A stretch of 64,000 bases of DNA from Terriglobia bacterium. Lineage in GTDB: Bacteria; Acidobacteriota; Terriglobia; Acidiferrales; UBA7541. Below are positions 34,217 to 45,243 of the stretch, piece by piece. How positions within the stretch are numbered: the first letter of the stretch is position 1; the number at the start of each line of letters is the position of its first letter. The notes under the pieces were generated by a model. That model made no database searches, was not told the origin of the DNA, and worked only from the letters and a program-made list of their open reading frames with translations. Position numbers and translations under genes: made by a program. Location: assembly GCA_020073375.1 (NCBI GenBank), contig JAIQFG010000025.1, positions 1 to 64,000 on the forward strand, in the 5' to 3' direction.

Positions 34217-34617
34217 TCGCCGCGTTAATCTTCGCGATTTCATTCCTGACCCTGCTCCAGTTCTTCGTCACCTACTGCCACTCCGTGATCGCGGCGTCGC
34301 GCAGGCACGAACTGTCGGAGCAGGCGCGGGAAATTTCCGGCGTCGCTTCCGGGCCGTTGCGGGGAGATCAATTCCGGCGCCTGGTGCAATTGCTGGCATT
34401 GTGTCCCGAGCCCGGCGGAGATTCCATCCAGGTTCGCGCGCTTTCGGCCTATTTCAATCTGCTTGGCATGGCTCGATCGGCGGTGCAGTGGACGTCTCCT
34501 TCTGCTTCGCAGTGGATTGAAACCGAACGCGGCGGGTGCGCCTACGTGGCTGCCGTGGCCCTGGACCGGCGAATTCAGTACTCCCGCATGATGTTGGCGC
34601 AGCAGGCGGGTCATTAA
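34213..34617 (+). CDS. Single-helix membrane-anchored protein of unknown function
   Basis: 134 residues from ATG 34213, which overlaps the previous gene by four bases. N-terminal helix MIAALIFAISFLTLLQFFVT acts as an anchor, followed by a soluble helical domain: ISGVASGPLRGDQFRRLVQL, LLALCPEPGGD, VRALSAYFNLLGMARS, and CAYVAAVALDRRIQYSRMML. The frame is open upstream to 33970, but the coupled start is convincing. Function unknown; probably works with the upstream membrane protein. Confidence 0.7.
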   Translation: MIAALIFAISFLTLLQFFVTYCHSVIAASRRHELSEQAREISGVASGPLRGDQFRRLVQLLALCPEPGGDSIQVRALSAYFNLLGMARSAVQWTSPSASQWIETERGGCAYVAAVALDRRIQYSRMMLAQQAGH

Positions 34618-34735
34618 TTCCTGTTCCACCTGGCCGTTATCCTCTCCCTCCCTAGGCGACTGCTCCCGATTTGTGCACCCCGTGCCACAGTTGCTACCAT
34701 GCGGGCAGGGCAATTCGCGCCATGAAGCATTTTCG

Positions 34736-36271
34736 ATGACTCAAGAACTTCCAAAACGAATGCTGGAAACCATCCGCCGCCACAGCATGATCCGCGCGGG
34801 TGACCGGATCGGCGCGGGCGTATCGGGGGGAGCGGATTCGGTTGCTTTGCTCCTGCTGTTGAACGATCTGCGAGCGAAGCTTGGAATCGGAATTTATGTG
34901 CTCCATTTCCATCACCAACTGCGCGGCGTCGAGGCCGATGAGGACGAGCGGTTCGTGAAGGATCTCGCGGCGGAATTTGATTTTGAATTTATTCCTGGCC
35001 GTGCGGACGTGGCCGGTGAAGCACGGCGCAACGCGTGGAATCTCGAGGACGCCGCGCGGCGTCTGCGTTACCAGTTCTTCGCTACCGTTGCGGGCGAGCA
35101 CGGATTGAACGCCGTTGCCGTGGCGCACACAGCCGATGACCAGGCGGAAACCGTGCTGGCGCACATCTTGCGCGGCACCGGCCTTACTGGGCTCGCGGGA
35201 ATCTACCCCGTTTCCGGGCTGGTGATCCGTCCGCTGCTAGATGCCGGACGCGACGAACTGCGCGAATATCTTCGCGGCCAGGGCCGCGCCTGGCGGGAGG
35301 ATTCCACCAACGAAGACACCTCGCGCATGCGCGCGCGAATTCGCCACCGACTCCTCCCCGTGCTGCGTCGAGATTTTGAGTTCCTCAGCGTGACTCGCCT
35401 GGCGCGCCTTGCCGGCCATGCCCGCGAGGAGGAATCGTTCTGGCAATCTCTTGAGCAGGAACGATTCGAGGCGCTCACTTTTCGCGATTCCGCAGGAAGC
35501 ATCACGTTGAAGATCGGCGATTTGCTATCGCCCTTGCCCGGGCTCGTGCGCCCCGCCGCCGCTCCCGGACGCGCCTCCCGAGGCGGCGAAGATTCGCAGC
35601 AATCCTCGACGATGGCTCTGACCCGGCGCCTTGTCCGCCGGATTGCCGCCGAACTGCTGGGCGGCCGCGGAAGTCTAAGCGCGCGCCATGTGCAGGCTGT
35701 ACTGGACCTGGCGCAGAAATCCCAGAGCGGCGCGCGCATCGAGCTTCCCGGAATTGTCGTCCGCCATGTCTTCGACCGGTTAGTATTTTCCGCGGCTCGC
35801 GTTGTTGGAGGAGCCGGATCGCCGTCGGAAAACAGGCTTCAGGACCTCGAATTCGAATACGACATTGCACCGCCGGGTCCGTCGAACGTGTCCTATATTG
35901 TCGTGGCGGAAATCGGGCGCCGGATTGATTTGAAAGTGATTGACTGGCCTTCGGGCTCGGGTGAAACTATCCAGCATTGGGGTGCTGTCGATTTCGAGAG
36001 GCTCCGCTGGCCGCTGACATTGCGCAGTTGGCGCCCAGGCGATTCGTACCGTCCTTGCGGACACCGCCGGGCACAGAAGTTGAAACGGCTGTTTGTGGAG
36101 TCCCGTATTCCTCGTGACGCGCGCGCGGCGTGGCCCGTATTGACCAGCGCGGGGCATGTGGTATGGGCCTCGGGCTATCCCGTTGCAGAGGAATTTGCGC
36201 CGCGTCCAGGGACTCGAACAGGGCTTTTGATCGCCGAACAGGACCTGCGCAAGGCGCCCGTGGAGCGATAG
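34736..36271 (+). CDS. tilS: tRNA(Ile)-lysidine synthase
   Basis: 511 residues from ATG 34736. The N-terminal PP-loop ATPase domain has GAGVSGGADSVALLLLL (SGGADS at 30-35), VLHFHHQLRGVEADEDE, RRNAWNLEDAARRLRYQFF and VAVAHTADDQAETVLAHILRGTGLTGLAG (in parts). Then REDSTNEDTSRMRARIRH, and a C-terminal TilS domain with RSWRPGDSYRPCGHRRAQKLKRLF (in part). It converts C34 of tRNA-Ile(CAU) to lysidine using ATP. Followed by ftsH 199 bases downstream, the common tilS-ftsH order. A somewhat longer-than-average linker is seen around residues 240-300. Confidence 0.95.
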   Translation: MTQELPKRMLETIRRHSMIRAGDRIGAGVSGGADSVALLLLLNDLRAKLGIGIYVLHFHHQLRGVEADEDERFVKDLAAEFDFEFIPGRADVAGEARRNAWNLEDAARRLRYQFFATVAGEHGLNAVAVAHTADDQAETVLAHILRGTGLTGLAGIYPVSGLVIRPLLDAGRDELREYLRGQGRAWREDSTNEDTSRMRARIRHRLLPVLRRDFEFLSVTRLARLAGHAREEESFWQSLEQERFEALTFRDSAGSITLKIGDLLSPLPGLVRPAAAPGRASRGGEDSQQSSTMALTRRLVRRIAAELLGGRGSLSARHVQAVLDLAQKSQSGARIELPGIVVRHVFDRLVFSAARVVGGAGSPSENRLQDLEFEYDIAPPGPSNVSYIVVAEIGRRIDLKVIDWPSGSGETIQHWGAVDFERLRWPLTLRSWRPGDSYRPCGHRRAQKLKRLFVESRIPRDARAAWPVLTSAGHVVWASGYPVAEEFAPRPGTRTGLLIAEQDLRKAPVER

Positions 36272-36470
36272 GTGTTGCGAACGGTCGCGCGCCCGTTGAC
36301 GGCCATCCGGGGGCAAATCCAGGGTAACTTTGGCCCGTGAGATGCATCTAAGTAATTGGACTCAAACGTCTGTCAAATGAGCGGTTGGATTCAGCAACAA
36401 TCTGGATGTTGACGCGCAATCCCAGCCAGCGCGTCGCGCGCCGGAAATATCCGGCAGGTGAGGTAGAGCC

Positions 36471-38405
<1,935 letters not shown>

Positions 38406-38437
38406 CGCGCCGCGCTTTTTCTTTCACGGCAATTTTT

Positions 38438-38486
38438 CACAATCTCAACACTCATGCGCTGTGCGCATGGATGTTGAGATTGTGTT
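38438..38486 (+). terminator. Long hairpin after ftsH
   Basis: CACAATCTCAACA and TGTTGAGATTGTG enclose an inner ATGCGC/GCGCAT stem. Lies about 30 bases after the ftsH stop. A poly-U tract is not evident. Confidence 0.6.
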
Positions 38487-38640
38487 GAATTCCCCCCAGA
38501 AAAATCTTCCCAGAAAAAATTCAACTCGGGCTTTGCCGCTGCGCACGCATGCGAAACATGGGGTGCAACCGTGCGATTCGCCGTAGAATCCTATTTGGTG
38601 CAGCGGAGCGGGGCGGAACGGCTCCCCCGTCGGAAGCTAA

Positions 38641-39615
38641 ATGACAAATCGCGCAAACCAAATCGTGGCGCTGGGAACCGTGATCCTCGCGGTGGCGCCG
38701 TGGCTCGCCGCGCCGCCCGCGCGCGCCCTGGACGGGGACCAGCGCACCACCATCCAGGCCAACCCCGCGCCCACTCCCGAGCAACTCCAGGCGCTGATCG
38801 CCAGGGCCGTCGAGAACCAGCACCGCGACGATCGCGCCCTCGAAGAGTACGAGCGCGTCGAGCGGGTGGTCACGCGCAAGCCGGACGGGAGCGCCGCCGT
38901 GGTCACTGATCGCACCGACCGCGTCCTGCCCTCCGGCACTGGCACCATGAAGTTGCCGCTCGCGGAAAACGGGGCGCCAGTCTCGCCTGAACTTTACCGT
39001 CACTGGCTTCAGATCGCCGTCGATGCGCTGAACATCGCCGTCCATCCCAACGAGGATTACAAACGGGACATGATCAAATTCCAGAAGCGGCGCCGCGAAC
39101 GCTCCGACCTGGTGGACTCCGCCTCCCACGCGTTTCACATGAAATGGGCGGGCCGGGAGACGCTCCCCGACCCAGCCGCGCCGCACGGCTCGCGCACGCT
39201 CGCTAAAATTTTGCTCGATCCCGACCCCAGCTACATTCCCACCAGCCGCTTTGCAACTGCCTTCGGCCACGCTCACGCGACTCTTTGGGTGGACGAGTCG
39301 GAGGCGCAATTCGTGCGTCTCGAGGGCGATATCACCAGCGACATCTCGTTTGGCGCGGGGATCGCCGGAAAGGTCTACCGCGGCGGCCACTTCCTGCTGG
39401 AACAGTCCGAGGTGGGGCCGGGCGTCTGGCTGCCGACGCTCTACACCTATGACGTGGACGGCAGAAAATTCCTGTTCGGTTTCGACGTCCACGAACGCAC
39501 CGAAGTCTCCCGCTACCGCCACGTCGGCCCGCCCTCGCAATCCATCGAAATCATCCGCGCCGAATTGAACAATACTTCCGCCGAATCTCCCGCCCGGGAG
39601 TTGTCCGCAAAATAA
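38641..39615 (+). CDS. Exported protein of unknown function
   Basis: 324 residues. Signal peptide ALGTVILAVAPWLAAPPARA, then helical TPEQLQALIARAVENQHRDD, EEYERVERVVTRKPDG, a charged middle KRDMIKFQKRRRERSD, and a beta-rich C-terminal half FATAFGHAHATLWVDESEAQF, RLEGDITSDI, GGHFLLEQSEVGPGVWLPTL. The latter resembles outer-membrane-lipoprotein-sorting-type (LolA/LolB-like) beta sheets, in which a conserved phrase about gauging change of lipoprotein fit is usual, but I cannot confirm the family. Monocistronic between two hairpin repeats. Confidence 0.7.
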   Translation: MTNRANQIVALGTVILAVAPWLAAPPARALDGDQRTTIQANPAPTPEQLQALIARAVENQHRDDRALEEYERVERVVTRKPDGSAAVVTDRTDRVLPSGTGTMKLPLAENGAPVSPELYRHWLQIAVDALNIAVHPNEDYKRDMIKFQKRRRERSDLVDSASHAFHMKWAGRETLPDPAAPHGSRTLAKILLDPDPSYIPTSRFATAFGHAHATLWVDESEAQFVRLEGDITSDISFGAGIAGKVYRGGHFLLEQSEVGPGVWLPTLYTYDVDGRKFLFGFDVHERTEVSRYRHVGPPSQSIEIIRAELNNTSAESPARELSAK

Positions 39616-39630
39616 GGCCGGCAAGAAATC

Positions 39631-39700
39631 AGCCACAGAGTCACAGAGTCACAGGGAAAGACAAAGGATTTCCAATCTTTTCTCTTTGCCTCCGTGGCTG
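39631..39700. repeat. Inverted CACAGAG-type repeat (copy 2)
   Basis: CAGCCACAGAGTCACAGAGT at the left contains a direct TCACAGAG duplication; CCTCCGTGGCTG at the right complements the outer arm. Similar in composition to 19291-19420. Lies between the exported protein and the DUF4139 protein. Confidence 0.6.
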
Positions 39701-39845
39701 ATTGATTTTGCCGCGTATTCCGGGAACCTGGGCGTCCGCCCCGGTGTCCAAATTATTGGGGATGGTGCGACAACCCGGGCTCCAGGTTCCGCATCGCATT
39801 GGCAGGGTGGTAACGGTTCAATCCGACAAATAATGGGAGGTTGCG

Positions 39846-42389
39846 ATGCGAAAAATTCTCGCATGGGTGTCGATTGCCGTCTTGACGTTTGCAATTCCGA
39901 GTGGTGCGCAACAACGATCGGGAATTCCCCAGCCAAAAAGCAGTTCCGCTTCGGAACCCGAAACTCAGGCGCCGGACCTGCCGGTTCGCCGCGTCGTACT
40001 GTACAAGAATGGAGTGGGGTACTTTGAACACCTCGGCCGCGTCCGCGGCAATCAGGATATTCAGATCGATTTCACCAGCGGCCAGTTGAATGACGCGCTG
40101 GCTTCGCTCACCGTGCTCGACCTCGACGGCGGCCGCATCGGCGGCGTCAACTACAACTCCACGGCGCCGTTTGACCGGCGCCTGGGCGCGCTGCGGCTCC
40201 CGCTGGCCGAGCAAACCTCCGTCTCCAGATTTCTCGATGCATTGCGCGGCGCGCGCCTGGCAGTGGCGAATGGAACCGAATCCGTTTCCGGCCGCCTGCT
40301 GAGCGTCGAGCGCAAGACGCGCACGGCCGGCGGAACCACGCTCGAAGTCGACATCATCTCGCTTGTTTCCGACGGCGGCGAAATCCGGGAAATCGAAGTT
40401 ACTCCGGCCACGCGTGTCCGCCTGGCCGATGCGGGACTTCACGGAGAAATTAATCGTTACCTGTCACTGCTGGCCTCGGAGCGCGAACAGGACTTGCGGC
40501 GCATGACCATTTCCACCGCGGGCACGGGCGACCGCCAGCTCTTCGTGAGTTACATCAGCGAAGTGCCCGTTTGGAAAACCACTTACCGCCTGGTGCTCTC
40601 CGACAAATCCGGCAAAAAACCGCTGCTGCAGGGCTGGGCAATCGTGGACAACACAGTGGGAGAGGACTGGAACAATGTTGATCTGTCCCTGGTTGCAGGA
40701 GCGCCGCAGTCCTTCATTCAACAACTCTCGCAGCCCTACTACGGAAGGCGTGCGGTGGTGGCGCTGCCTCAGGAATATGAGAATGCGCCGCAAACGCATG
40801 AAGCAAGGCTGCTGGGCGGCGCACAAATTGCCGGCCGCGTCGTAGATCAGTCAGGAGGGATAATCGCAGGCGCACAAGTACGCGTGCTCGACAACAACGG
40901 AAGGGAAATTACCCGGACCACGAGCGATCCGCAGGGAGAGTACGGCTTCTCCGGACTCTCCGACGGGACCTACCAGCTAGAGTTTGAAAGCAAGGGATTC
41001 CGCAAACTGGTCATGAACAACGCGCAAATTCACGGCGGGATCGGCGGCGAGCAGGATGCCTCTCTGCAGGTCGGGGATGTGTCGCAAACCGTGACGGTCA
41101 CAGCCGAGGCGCCACAGGTCGAGATGACGAGTGCCGAGTTGGCGAGCGGCGGGAGGACTCTGGGTTCCGGCCGAGGCCTCGGCAATGGAAGAGGATCAGG
41201 CATCGGTTCAAGCGCTGGGGGAGGATTAGGCCCGGGATCGGGCGGTGGTACAGGGGGCGGGATGTTTAGACCAGGCGCCGGTATGGCAACAGGTGAATTC
41301 CCGCTGAACGGCAGAAACTACTCCGCCATTGACGTATTGCCCGGCGTCGCCGGCGGCGCGTTCAACAGCCTGATGCAAGCCAGCACTCCCTCGGCCGCCG
41401 AAGGCCAGGATCTCGGCGATCTGTTCGAGTACAAACTGAAGGACCGCGTAACCATCCGCAAAAACCAGTCCGCAATGGTGCCGATTCTGCAAAGCGAAAT
41501 CCGCGCCGAAAAAGTTTCCATCTGGACTGCGGGGCGCAGTTCCGGTCATCCCCTGCGCGGTGTCTGGCTCTCCAACACCAGCGGCGAGACCCTGGACGGC
41601 GGAAATTTCAGCGTCCTCGAGGATGAAATTTTTGCGGGGCAGGGGCTATTAGATCCCATCAAGCCCGACGAACGCCGCCTGCTTTCCTACGCCACCGACC
41701 TCGCCATGCTGGTGCGTTCGGCGGGATCCAATTCTCCGCAGCGTTACACCCGCGTGTCCATCGCCCACGGAGTGATTACCCGCACCAGCGAAATCCGCGA
41801 GAAAAACACGTACACCATCCGCAATGAAGATTCCTCCCCGCGCACGCTCATCGTGGAACACCCGGCACGCCTCGGATGGAATCTTTCCAAGGATACGGTG
41901 AGGCCCGAAGAAACTTCCCTGGGCACGTACCGCTTCCGCGTGGCTCTCGGGCCAAAAACGTCGGCCAGCCTCGAAATCAGCGAATCGCACCCGGTCGCCA
42001 ACACCATCCAGCTGAACAGCATTACCGACGATCAGCTCGCGCTCATGGTGAAGGACGGCTCGGTGACTCCGGCCATCGAACAGGCCATACGGCGCATCCT
42101 CGAGCAGAAATCGCAGGTCGCCGCGATCAACGATGAATCGGAAAAACGCGACTCCGATATCACCCGCATCTATGACGACCAGCAGCGCCTCCGCGAAAAC
42201 CTGAAAGCGCTGAAGGGCAGCGCGGAAGAAAAGACGCTGACGCAGCGCTACACGCAACAGCTATCCGACCAGGAAACTCGCCTCGAGAAACTCCAGAAAG
42301 AAAAAGACGATCTGGACAAGAAGAGCGAAGCGGCGCAGGCGCAAGTTGACAAAATGATCGAGGACTTGGCCATCGAGGTTACGCTCTAA
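39846..42389 (+). CDS. DUF4139 protein interrupted by a carboxypeptidase-regulatory/TonB-plug-like module
   Basis: 847 residues, ATG with GGGAGG. Signal peptide ILAWVSIAVLTFAIPSGAQ. Residues 45-310 match DUF4139-type proteins (VRRVVLYKNGVGYFEH, SEVPVWKTTYRLVLSDK, GWAIVDNTVGEDWNNVDLSL), and residues 525-700 continue that family (YKLKDRVTIRKNQSAMVP, LSNTSGETLDGG, YTIRNEDSSPRTLIVEHP). Between them, residues 322-520 form a CarboxypepD_reg-like beta sandwich (IAGRVVDQSGGIIAGAQVRV), the VTVTAEAPQVEMTSAEL strand, a Gly-rich linker (435-475) and the plug phrase FPLNGRNYSAIDVLPGVAG. The C-terminus is coiled coil (about 745-840). Periplasmic or outer-membrane; function unknown. Confidence 0.85.
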   Translation: MRKILAWVSIAVLTFAIPSGAQQRSGIPQPKSSSASEPETQAPDLPVRRVVLYKNGVGYFEHLGRVRGNQDIQIDFTSGQLNDALASLTVLDLDGGRIGGVNYNSTAPFDRRLGALRLPLAEQTSVSRFLDALRGARLAVANGTESVSGRLLSVERKTRTAGGTTLEVDIISLVSDGGEIREIEVTPATRVRLADAGLHGEINRYLSLLASEREQDLRRMTISTAGTGDRQLFVSYISEVPVWKTTYRLVLSDKSGKKPLLQGWAIVDNTVGEDWNNVDLSLVAGAPQSFIQQLSQPYYGRRAVVALPQEYENAPQTHEARLLGGAQIAGRVVDQSGGIIAGAQVRVLDNNGREITRTTSDPQGEYGFSGLSDGTYQLEFESKGFRKLVMNNAQIHGGIGGEQDASLQVGDVSQTVTVTAEAPQVEMTSAELASGGRTLGSGRGLGNGRGSGIGSSAGGGLGPGSGGGTGGGMFRPGAGMATGEFPLNGRNYSAIDVLPGVAGGAFNSLMQASTPSAAEGQDLGDLFEYKLKDRVTIRKNQSAMVPILQSEIRAEKVSIWTAGRSSGHPLRGVWLSNTSGETLDGGNFSVLEDEIFAGQGLLDPIKPDERRLLSYATDLAMLVRSAGSNSPQRYTRVSIAHGVITRTSEIREKNTYTIRNEDSSPRTLIVEHPARLGWNLSKDTVRPEETSLGTYRFRVALGPKTSASLEISESHPVANTIQLNSITDDQLALMVKDGSVTPAIEQAIRRILEQKSQVAAINDESEKRDSDITRIYDDQQRLRENLKALKGSAEEKTLTQRYTQQLSDQETRLEKLQKEKDDLDKKSEAAQAQVDKMIEDLAIEVTL

Positions 42390-42419
42390 ACGGCCGGTCC
42401 GCAGCTGAACCTCAACCCG

Positions 42420-42453
42420 ATACGGGGTGCCTTCTATCTACGGCACCCCGTAT
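42420..42453 (+). terminator. Hairpin terminator after the DUF4139 gene
   Basis: ATACGGGGTGCC and GGCACCCCGTAT form a perfect twelve-base stem with a ten-base loop, 31 bases after the stop codon. No strong U-tract. Confidence 0.65.
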
Positions 42454-42543
42454 CATTCGCGCCTCATGGTACCAATCCAGCACTGTCGCATCGAATTACC
42501 CAATGTAAAATTAAAAGGTTGGGTGTGCCCGGAGGGGCCAGGA

Positions 42544-43827
42544 ATGCGTCATGCGCGCCTAAATCTTGTCATCCCGATCTGCGCGGCTCTATGTGTGTCC
42601 GCGACCTTGCGCGCGCAATACCCGAAAGTGGCGCCGGCCAAGCCGGGCAGCTTGGCAGGTGAAGTCGTGAACGCCAAGGGAGCGCCGGTCGCCGGAGCGC
42701 AAATTTTGTGGCAGGCGGCCGACGGCAGCGTCCCGCACGTTCTGCATAGCGATGCTCATGGCCATTTCCGCATCGATCCGCTGCGCGCAGGGTTATACGA
42801 AATCCGTGCCAACGCGGGCGAAGCCTGGTCGGAGTGGGAGCACAACGTGGTGGTGCGGCCCGGCAGCGAAGCGAGCGTGAAGCTGCGGCTGTCGTTCAAG
42901 CCGCCTCCGGTCGCAGCCGCGGTCGAGCTCAAGGGCACGATGCGCACGTGGGACGTTCCGGTGTCCGGCGCGCTGCCGCACGATCCGGCCGTCGATCCCG
43001 CAGGGAATGTGTGGTTCACGCTGCAGGAAAGCGGGCATCTCGCGCGATTCACTCCCGACACGCAGCAATGGAAACTTTACAAAGTGCCGACCGCGGAATC
43101 CGGTCCGCACGGACTGGTCGCGGACGCGAGCGGCAACATCTGGTTCACCGAAAATTACGCTGGAAAAATCGGCCGCGTGGACGCCAAGTCCGGCGCCATC
43201 ACCGAATTCACGCCGCCCACCGCGAAGGACCCGCACACGCCGGTGTTTGGCCCGGATGGAGGCCTCTGGTTCACTTCGCAGAATTCCAACCTGATTGGCC
43301 GGATGGACGTCGCGACCGGAAGAATTACCGAATTCAGCGTGCCCACGCAGAACGCGCATCCCTACGGAATGGTTGCGGCCGAGGACGGCGGCTTGTGGTT
43401 TTGCGAATTGACCGGGCAAAAACTCGGCCGGATGGATCCGAAGACCGACGCCGTCACTGAGTTCACCCCGCCTGGCTCGAACGTGCATCCTCGCCGCCTG
43501 GTCGCGGCGCACGGAGCGATCTACTTCACCGATTCAGGAGGCGGACGCCTGGGTCGGCTGACGCTGGCCGACAAAAAATTCAAGATGTGGAGCAGCCCGT
43601 CCGGCGCGGACTCCGAGCCTTACGGCATCGTGCTCGATTCCACCGGAAAAATCTGGTACGAGGAAAGCGGCGCCAACAAACTGGTGCGTTTCAATCCCAG
43701 CGTCGAAATCTTTACCGCGTTTCCGATGCCCGCGCCCGATTCTTCGGTCCGCAATATCGCGCGCGACGCGCGCGGCCGCCTGTGGATGCCGCTCTCCACG
43801 CCCAATAAAATCGCGGTCGTCGAATAA
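42544..43827 (+). CDS. Secreted virginiamycin-B-lyase-like beta-propeller with N-terminal CnaB-type domain
   Basis: 427 residues from ATG 42544 with GGAGGGG; a GTG at 42427 is in frame but lies inside a terminator hairpin. Signal peptide LVIPICAALCVSATLRAQ. Residues 35-120 are a carboxypeptidase-regulatory beta sandwich (GSLAGEVVNAKGAPVAGAQI). The rest is a Vgb-type propeller with repeated units such as GNVWFTLQESGHLARF, GNIWFTENYAGKIGRVD, GGLWFTSQNSNLIGRMD and GGLWFCELTGQKLGRMD, each followed by ITEF-type strands. Vgb linearises streptogramin B, but most homologues in environmental bacteria have no proven lyase activity, so resistance should not be assumed. Confidence 0.85.
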   Translation: MRHARLNLVIPICAALCVSATLRAQYPKVAPAKPGSLAGEVVNAKGAPVAGAQILWQAADGSVPHVLHSDAHGHFRIDPLRAGLYEIRANAGEAWSEWEHNVVVRPGSEASVKLRLSFKPPPVAAAVELKGTMRTWDVPVSGALPHDPAVDPAGNVWFTLQESGHLARFTPDTQQWKLYKVPTAESGPHGLVADASGNIWFTENYAGKIGRVDAKSGAITEFTPPTAKDPHTPVFGPDGGLWFTSQNSNLIGRMDVATGRITEFSVPTQNAHPYGMVAAEDGGLWFCELTGQKLGRMDPKTDAVTEFTPPGSNVHPRRLVAAHGAIYFTDSGGGRLGRLTLADKKFKMWSSPSGADSEPYGIVLDSTGKIWYEESGANKLVRFNPSVEIFTAFPMPAPDSSVRNIARDARGRLWMPLSTPNKIAVVE

Positions 43828-44149
43828 CCGGTTTGGGCGGGTTCCATTCTCTGAATGCTTCCAGTGGACGCCCCGCATGACAGGCTCACATTTCCATAAA
43901 TCCCTGTTTATCATGAACTTACATGCCTCAACCCGGTACTACAACCCCGGTACTCAAAAATATGAATCAAGTGGCCCATTGAGCAGCCTTCTTCGCAATG
44001 TCACCATCGTTGGCACAGTGGGTTGGGTGCTACGCTGCGGGGACGACGGCCCCGAGAAATCGGGTACGTGAGCGAGCTTCCCAACCCGCCAAACTTTTTT
44101 TGTTCCCCGTACACGCCCTCATTTCGCAATTTGCATCTAAACTAACCGG
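43828..44149. other. 322-base gap without a supported gene
   Basis: Contains a 64-codon open frame (43877-44071) with no domain or ribosome site, and no convincing repeat or RNA. Probably leader and promoter of the next gene. Confidence 0.45.
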
Positions 44150-45076
44150 ATGAAAAAATTTTGCGAACATGGCGCGGCACGGGCCGTGTGCCGACTTTTC
44201 TTTGTCGTTTGCATGGCCGGATTTTGCACAGGATCGCTCGCAGCGCGCGCGCAGTCGTTGCCTCAATCGGCGACGGTCGGCCCCATCCGCCTTTCCAGCC
44301 AGCCGGAAATCGACCATGGATTCCGCCTACTCTACGAACTGAAATTCCCGGAAGCGCGCGGCGTGTTTCAAACGTGGGAAAGCGCGCACCCGCAGGAGGC
44401 GTTGGGCCCGGCCGCTGAAGCCGCCAGTTACCTGTTTCAGGAGTTCGACCGCCAAGGAGTGCTGACGTCGGATTTTTTTCTCAATGACGACCGCCTGCTC
44501 GGCGGTATCGAAGGCACGCCCGATCCGCAAACGCGTGACACCTTCAACAGCGCCATACAACATGCGCAAGACCTCGCCCATGCGCGCCTGAAATCTGATC
44601 CGCAAAATGCCGATGCCCTTTTCGCGCTTACGATTTCAACAGGCATGCGCGCGGATTATTCCAGCCTGATTGAGAAGCGCCAGATCGAAAGCCTGCGCCT
44701 CACGCGCGAGGCCGATACCGTCGCGAAAAATCTCCTGGCGGTGGCGCCCTCCGCCACCGACGCGTACGTGGCGCTGGGCGCGGCGAACTATATTCTGGGC
44801 TGCCTGCCCGCCTACAAACGCTTCCTCATCCGCTTCGGCGGCTTCCACGGGGACCGCGTGCTGGGCATGCAGCAACTGGAAATGACTGCGGCCAGCGGCC
44901 ACTATCTGCGCCCCTATGCAAAGTTGACGCTGGGCCTGGCGGCCATGCGCGAAAAAAAACTCAATCTGGCGCGGATACAGTTCGAGCAGTTGGTCGCGGA
45001 ATTTCCTGAAAATGCGAAATTCGCGCGCGAGCTGGCGAAGCTGAAAGGCACCATAGGCCCCGCTGCAACCCGGTGA
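44150..45076 (+). CDS. Exported TPR-like protein of unknown function
   Basis: 308 residues. Signal peptide AVCRLFFVVCMAGFCTGSLAARAQ. Helical repeat pairs follow: IDHGFRLLYELKFPEARGVF, ALGPAAEAASYLFQEFDR, ADALFALTISTGMRADYSSL, ATDAYVALGAANYILGCLPA, YLRPYAKLTLGLAAMREKKL and LARIQFEQLVAEFPENAKF. A TPR-like solenoid is likely, secreted to the periplasm. No enzymatic motif. It is followed by a degenerate palindrome at 45140 and converges on modC. Confidence 0.75.
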   Translation: MKKFCEHGAARAVCRLFFVVCMAGFCTGSLAARAQSLPQSATVGPIRLSSQPEIDHGFRLLYELKFPEARGVFQTWESAHPQEALGPAAEAASYLFQEFDRQGVLTSDFFLNDDRLLGGIEGTPDPQTRDTFNSAIQHAQDLAHARLKSDPQNADALFALTISTGMRADYSSLIEKRQIESLRLTREADTVAKNLLAVAPSATDAYVALGAANYILGCLPAYKRFLIRFGGFHGDRVLGMQQLEMTAASGHYLRPYAKLTLGLAAMREKKLNLARIQFEQLVAEFPENAKFARELAKLKGTIGPAATR

Positions 45077-45139
45077 TAGTGCCGGGTGCCCGCCTGCATC
45101 GGGAATTCTGATTCCAACGCAATGCGAATCTACCATTGG

Positions 45140-45212
45140 TGGCACAGGCTTCAGCGTGTGCGGGGTTTGCCGGGGTCGCAAGTCAAGAACGCACAGGCTG
45201 AAGCCAGTGCCA
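45140..45212. repeat. Degenerate palindrome TGGCACAGGCTTCAGC
   Basis: TGGCACAGGCTTCAGC at the left and GGCTGAAGCCAGTGCCA-type complement at the right; related to the GTAGGACAGGCTTC family but with the outer arm changed. Located between two convergent genes, possibly a bidirectional terminator. Confidence 0.65.
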
Positions 45213-45243
45213 ATTGAATCTTTCCCACCCTGGTCCGGCTTTC

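Noticed and set aside
42544-43827. Streptogramin resistance gene (vgb)
   Set aside because: Fold similarity is clear, but environmental Vgb-like propellers with CnaB domains are not shown to inactivate streptogramins.
43877-44071. 64-codon plus-strand open frame
   Set aside because: No ribosome site, signal or recognisable composition.
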